Shown here piece by piece: positions 36,366-39,240 of a DNA stretch of 39,240 nucleotides (positions within the stretch are counted from its first letter, which is position 1; the number at the start of each line of letters is the position of its first letter). The stretch lies in assembly GCA_007556525.1 (NCBI GenBank), contig SWJS01000010.1, forward strand, positions 1 to 39,240. The letters run 5' to 3'. Below the pieces are notes generated by a model, which was given only the letters and a program-made list of their open reading frames with translations, was not told the DNA's origin and searched no databases. The position numbers and the translations under genes are program-made. This DNA is from Lysobacteraceae bacterium CU05-9. Its GTDB lineage: Bacteria > Pseudomonadota > Gammaproteobacteria > Xanthomonadales > Xanthomonadaceae.

Positions 36366-36968
36366 ATGACTAAATTATACGACGAGCAATATTTTGAACG
36401 ATGGTACCGCGGTCGCACACCAGCAGCTGACCGTGCGCATCTGCGTCGCAAAGTCGCAATGGCAGTTTCCGTCGCCGAGTACTATCTCGAACGTCCCGTA
36501 CGCACCGTGCTCGACATCGGTTGCGGCGAAGGTGCGTGGCGCGCACCACTGCTGAAGTTGCGTCCGGATGTTTCGTACATGGGTTTTGACTCGTCGGAAT
36601 ATGCGGTCGCGCGTTACGGCCGCTCGCGCAACATCCACTATGCGACGTTTGGAGATTTTGAATTTCTTCGCCCCTGCCCTCCGGTCGACTTGCTGATCTG
36701 CTCGGACGTGATGCATTACGTGCCGACGCGGGAGCTGCGCAAGGGAGTTTCTGGCCTATTCGACCTATGCGGCGGCATCGCGTTTCTCGAGGCATTCACG
36801 CGTGGCGATGCGTTCGATGGTGATCGTGAGGGCTTCATGAAGCGTTCTGCCGCCGATTACGTAAGATTGCTAGGAGATGCAGGTCTGAAGCCCATTGGCT
36901 CGCACTTATGGACGCGGTCGGAGGCGTATGCGCAGCTGGCGGGGTTGGAGCGTCCTTTTGTCCAATAA
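36366..36968 (+). CDS. Class I SAM-dependent methyltransferase
   Basis: 200 residues from ATG 36366 (GGAT 6 bases upstream; ATG 36360 is also possible). Motif I is VLDIGCGEG (48-56), followed by YMGFDSSEYAV and DLLICSDVMHYV, the standard Rossmann methyltransferase order. Substrate is unknown; it is not one of the rRNA or quinone methyltransferases I recognise. It is divergent from hemJ. Confidence 0.8.
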   Translation: MTKLYDEQYFERWYRGRTPAADRAHLRRKVAMAVSVAEYYLERPVRTVLDIGCGEGAWRAPLLKLRPDVSYMGFDSSEYAVARYGRSRNIHYATFGDFEFLRPCPPVDLLICSDVMHYVPTRELRKGVSGLFDLCGGIAFLEAFTRGDAFDGDREGFMKRSAADYVRLLGDAGLKPIGSHLWTRSEAYAQLAGLERPFVQ

Positions 36969-37025
36969 GCGGATGTTGCAGTGCGTGCTATGATCGAAAC
37001 TTGTGTTTACGCCTAGGATTCATTG

Positions 37026-38282
37026 GTGTTTCTCTATCAATTGCATGAAATGGGCCGCGCCTGGCTCGCCCCGATGACATTCTGGGCTGATGCAGGGGCG
37101 AAAATGTATTCCGCCCCCGGCAGCTGGCTCTCCTCCGTTCCAAATGCGCAGCGCATTGCAGCGGGCTACGAGTTGCTCTACCGCCTCGGCAAGGATTACT
37201 CGAAGCCGCCATTCAACATCAAGTCGATCGAGATCAACGGTCTTGATTATCCGGTCATCGAAAAGGTTGTTATCGAAAAGCCTTTTTGCCGGTTGTTGCG
37301 CTTCAAGCGTTACAGCGATACGGCGCCTGGCGTTGGTGAATTGAAGGACGATCCAATCGTTCTGGTCGTCGCGCCTCTGTCCGGTCACCACGCGACGTTG
37401 CTTCGCGACACGGTCCGAACGTTGTTGCGTGATCACAAGGTTTACATCACGGACTGGACCGACGCACGGATGGTGCCGTTGTCGGAAGGTGCGCTCCATC
37501 TCGACGATTACATTGAGTATGTGCAGGAGTTCATTCGCCACATCGGCGCGCGCAACTTGCATGTCATCTCGGTGTGCCAACCGACGGTGCCGGTTCTCGC
37601 CGCAATCTCGTTGATGGCTGCACGCGGTGAAGAAACGCCGTTGTCGATGACGATGATGGGCGGTCCAATCGACACGCGCGAAAGCCCCACGCAAGTCAAC
37701 GATCTCGCCTACCAGCGTCCTCTGTGGTGGTTCGAAAACAACCTCGTCCAACCCGTCCCCGCCAACTATCCCGGCCGCGGTCGCAAGGTTTACCCTGGTT
37801 TCCTGCAGCACATGGGCTTCGTCGCAATGAACCCGGAGCGTCACGCGCAATCGCACGTGGAGTTCTACGAGCATCTGATTCAAGGCGACTTGGAAGATGC
37901 GCAATCCCATCGCGAGTTTTATGACGAATACAACGCGGTCCTGGATCTCGCCGGCGAATATTATCTCGACACGGTCCGCATCGTGTTCCAGGAGCACTTG
38001 TTACCAAAAGGCAAATGGTTCGTCCGCGGCGAGCACGTCACTCCCGCCTCCATCGGCCGCACCGCTCTGCTGACCATCGAAGGCGAGCTCGACGACATCT
38101 CCGGCGAAGGTCAAACGCAAGCCGCACATGGTTTGTGCACGGGCATTCCCAAAACGCACCACAAGCACTTCACCGTCCCCGGCGCCGGTCACTACGGAAT
38201 TTTCTCGGGTCGCCGTTGGCGGACGCAGGTATATCCCGTCGTGCGTGATTTCATCGCGAAATACTCGAAGAAGCCACTCTAG
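37026..38282 (+). CDS. phaZ: Intracellular poly(3-hydroxybutyrate) depolymerase (PhaZ type)
   Basis: 418 residues from GTG 37026, with AGGA 7 bases upstream. There is no signal peptide. The alpha/beta-hydrolase nucleophile is Cys184 in HVISVCQPTVP, matching the cysteine of the Ralstonia PhaZ1 family. The catalytic Asp is probably in EGELDDISGEGQT and the His in VPGAGHYGIFSGRRW. It should mobilise stored polyhydroxybutyrate; no phaC or phasin gene is in the window. Convergent with the secreted unknown at 38402. Confidence 0.9.
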   Translation: MFLYQLHEMGRAWLAPMTFWADAGAKMYSAPGSWLSSVPNAQRIAAGYELLYRLGKDYSKPPFNIKSIEINGLDYPVIEKVVIEKPFCRLLRFKRYSDTAPGVGELKDDPIVLVVAPLSGHHATLLRDTVRTLLRDHKVYITDWTDARMVPLSEGALHLDDYIEYVQEFIRHIGARNLHVISVCQPTVPVLAAISLMAARGEETPLSMTMMGGPIDTRESPTQVNDLAYQRPLWWFENNLVQPVPANYPGRGRKVYPGFLQHMGFVAMNPERHAQSHVEFYEHLIQGDLEDAQSHREFYDEYNAVLDLAGEYYLDTVRIVFQEHLLPKGKWFVRGEHVTPASIGRTALLTIEGELDDISGEGQTQAAHGLCTGIPKTHHKHFTVPGAGHYGIFSGRRWRTQVYPVVRDFIAKYSKKPL

Positions 38283-38320
38283 CTACACCGCGTCCTCGTG
38301 GCGCCCTCTTCTTTTCACGC

Positions 38321-38336
38321 TGTCACAATTGTGACA
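38321..38336. repeat. REP-like palindrome (convergent intergenic region)
   Basis: TGTCACAATTGTGACA, a perfect 16-base palindrome identical to 21729-21744. The upstream flank GCGCCCTCTTCTTTTC resembles that of the copy at 39099 (GCGCCCTCTTTC) and, less closely, that at 21729. Confidence 0.8.
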
Positions 38337-38374
38337 TTTGCAACAGCGAGCAAGCAATGTGCAAGCCACATGGC

Positions 38375-38394
38375 ACTGACACAATTGTGTCAGT
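38375..38394. repeat. REP-like palindrome variant, second of a pair
   Basis: ACTGACACAATTGTGTCAGT is a perfect 20-base palindrome sharing the ACACAATTGTGT core type. It lies 38 bases after the first, so the convergent region 38283-38401 holds a pair as at 21.7 kb. Confidence 0.7.
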
Positions 38395-38401
38395 ACGAAA
38401 T

Positions 38402-38998
38402 TTAATGCGCGAGCTGGAGGGTGCTGAGCATTTGACGGCAGGCGTTTTCGGCGGAACGTGTCCAGATCACTTCGGGCGCTTCGCAAGTAATGATGCGCAA
38501 CGTGTCGGCTGCATCGTCAGAGATGACGAGATTCATGACGACTGTTTTGTCAGGGGCTTGAGCGGTCATCGACGAGTAGACAAAACCATTTTGCGTTACC
38601 GACTTTACCGTCGTGGCTTTCACGTACTTGGGGCGCAATGAGTTGATGAAGTTGATCGCGTATTGGGATGGTGCGACTTTAGCTTTGGCGCGAAAATTCG
38701 GCACGAAGTTGTAGGTGAGACCGGTCAGGAATTTCCCCTTTTTCGCGATATCTTCCACGGAAAGTGAGATGGCGTAGTTGCCGTCCTTCGTGCGTTCCTT
38801 GAGGACGTTCCATCCGTTCAGCTTGAGATTGCTGAGCTTGCCTTCCGGATACGCGACCCATGTGTAGCCTGAGGGGGCGGTGGTTTTGGCAGGTGACGAC
38901 AATACTGGCGGCTTGGCGATTTTCACGTCGCCGGGTTTGAGTTGTGCGTGCGCCATCAGTGGCAGCGAAGCGAGCAATGCAACAGCGATGAGTTTCAT
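38402..38998 (-). CDS. Secreted protein of unknown function
   Basis: 198 residues from ATG 38998, preceded by GGAGG 8 bases upstream. A signal peptide (MKLIAVALLASLPLMAHA) predicts export. The mature protein (about 180 residues) has a Lys/Pro-rich start and a beta-rich body; I recognise no family. Two Cys residues near the end (in IITCEAPE and ENACRQM) could be bridged. The gene is a single unit with REP-like palindromes both downstream and upstream. Confidence 0.75.
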   Translation of the reverse strand: MKLIAVALLASLPLMAHAQLKPGDVKIAKPPVLSSPAKTTAPSGYTWVAYPEGKLSNLKLNGWNVLKERTKDGNYAISLSVEDIAKKGKFLTGLTYNFVPNFRAKAKVAPSQYAINFINSLRPKYVKATTVKSVTQNGFVYSSMTAQAPDKTVVMNLVISDDAADTLRIITCEAPEVIWTRSAENACRQMLSTLQLAH

Positions 38999-39098
38999 GA
39001 TGTGATCCTCCACGACGTTCACATCAGTATCCGCAACCACTTGTAAACAAACAGTCGAAAAATCGCATGCATCGCAAAAGCGCCCTCTTTCATCGAGG

Positions 39099-39114
39099 TG
39101 TCACAATCGTGGCA
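39099..39114. repeat. REP-like palindrome next to right IS end
   Basis: TGTCACAATCGTGGCA is a degenerate copy of the family, 3 bases (GAT, 39115-39117) from the start of the repeated element at 39118. Its flank GCGCCCTCTTTC matches that of the copy at 38321. Confidence 0.65.
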
Positions 39115-39117
39115 GAT

Positions 39118-39240
39118 TGATCTGACTCGAAAAAACGGACACAAGATGTAACGGTTTACACTCCAACTTATACGAGGTAAATCATGAAATCGAAGTCCAA
39201 ACCGAATCAAAAATCCAATGCCGGCCGATATTCCGCCGAA
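39118..39240 (+). mobile_element. End of a repeated element, probably IS3-type insertion sequence (right copy)
   Basis: Exact reverse complement of 1-123, starting TGATCTGACTCG and running out of the window. Same features as the left copy: A-run, CGGACACA, GAGG site and ATG 66 bases inside. Confidence 0.6.
39184..39240 (+). CDS. 5' end of a gene running out of the window, possible IS3-type transposase OrfA (right copy)
   Basis: The same 19 codons as at 1-57, MKSKSKPNQKSNAGRYSAE, on the opposite strand, so the two copies point away from each other. RYSAE is a common feature of IS3-family OrfA starts. Confidence 0.45.
   Translation, partial: MKSKSKPNQKSNAGRYSAE

Noticed and set aside
37020-37997. 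Minus-strand 325-codon frame opposite phaZ
   Set aside because: Antisense of a well-supported PHB depolymerase; no family features.

Overview
The window reads as 39.2 kb of chromosome from a gammaproteobacterium close to Xanthomonadales/Lysobacterales, with moderate GC (judged by eye). The basis is gene order: pyrG-kdsA-eno-ftsB-ispD on one strand, an ispF-truD / smr / surE-pcm-yqaA-nlpD block, no rpoS after nlpD, and xanthomonad-like versions of parE, pcm, the NlpC/P60 pair, slyD and ybiI. Nearly all of the sequence is coding and many neighbouring genes overlap by 1 to 14 bases (TAATG or ATGA junctions).

Layout. 1-123 and 39118-39240 are exact inverted copies of one repeat that carries the 5' end of an outward-facing gene, probably the first ORF of an IS3-type insertion sequence. 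167-6622 (minus strand) is a likely seven-gene run: surE, pcm, yqaA/DedA-type gene, nlpD, POT peptide transporter, GST-like protein and FAD-linked D-2-hydroxyacid dehydrogenase. smr (plus) lies between surE and truD. truD and ispF follow. 8735-15961 (minus) is a six-gene unit: HlyD-type adaptor, ABC ATPase, two FtsX-type permeases, an NtrC-type response regulator and an NtrY-like kinase. Next come two divergent antitoxin-like genes with no toxin (16089-16576). This block separates ispF from ispD, which are usually adjacent. 16573-21579 (minus) is pyrG-kdsA-eno-ftsB-ispD. A 339-base non-coding stretch with a terminator and a pair of palindromes follows. Then come a small secreted Lys-rich protein, parE, yceH, hutG coupled to an XRE/AbiEii-type toxin-antitoxin pair, an amino-acid oxidase-like flavoprotein, slyD, an RluA-type pseudouridine synthase, two tandem NlpC/P60 genes, a YciA-like thioesterase, a Nudix gene, a secreted unknown, ybiI, a dicarboxylate/glutamate-type symporter, a PhoA-type phosphatase lipoprotein, hemJ, a methyltransferase, an intracellular PHB depolymerase and a secreted unknown.

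Most genes are housekeeping: CTP, KDO, glycolysis, MEP isoprenoid pathway, division, topoisomerase IV, and peptidoglycan remodelling by nlpD and the two NlpC/P60 proteins. The parts most worth a second look are four. (1) A 16-base palindrome family (TGTCACAATTGTGACA) occurs in pairs, and both IS ends lie exactly 3 bp beyond a copy, which suggests target-specific insertion. (2) The XRE/AbiEii pair has a promoter whose -35 and -10 sit in two matching 18-bp operators, and its predicted transcript starts at the A of the ATG. (3) The response regulator of the ABC cluster has an altered GAFTGA loop; upstream of the cluster there is no sigma-54 promoter, but two TGTCC/GGACA palindromes lie 21 bp apart near -40 and -61 of a possible sigma-70 -10. 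(4) Two orphan antitoxin genes lie next to that cluster.

Start codons are chosen by overlap, ribosome-binding site and family length, and are stated where they differ from the longest reading frame. Family calls come from recognised motifs without any database search.
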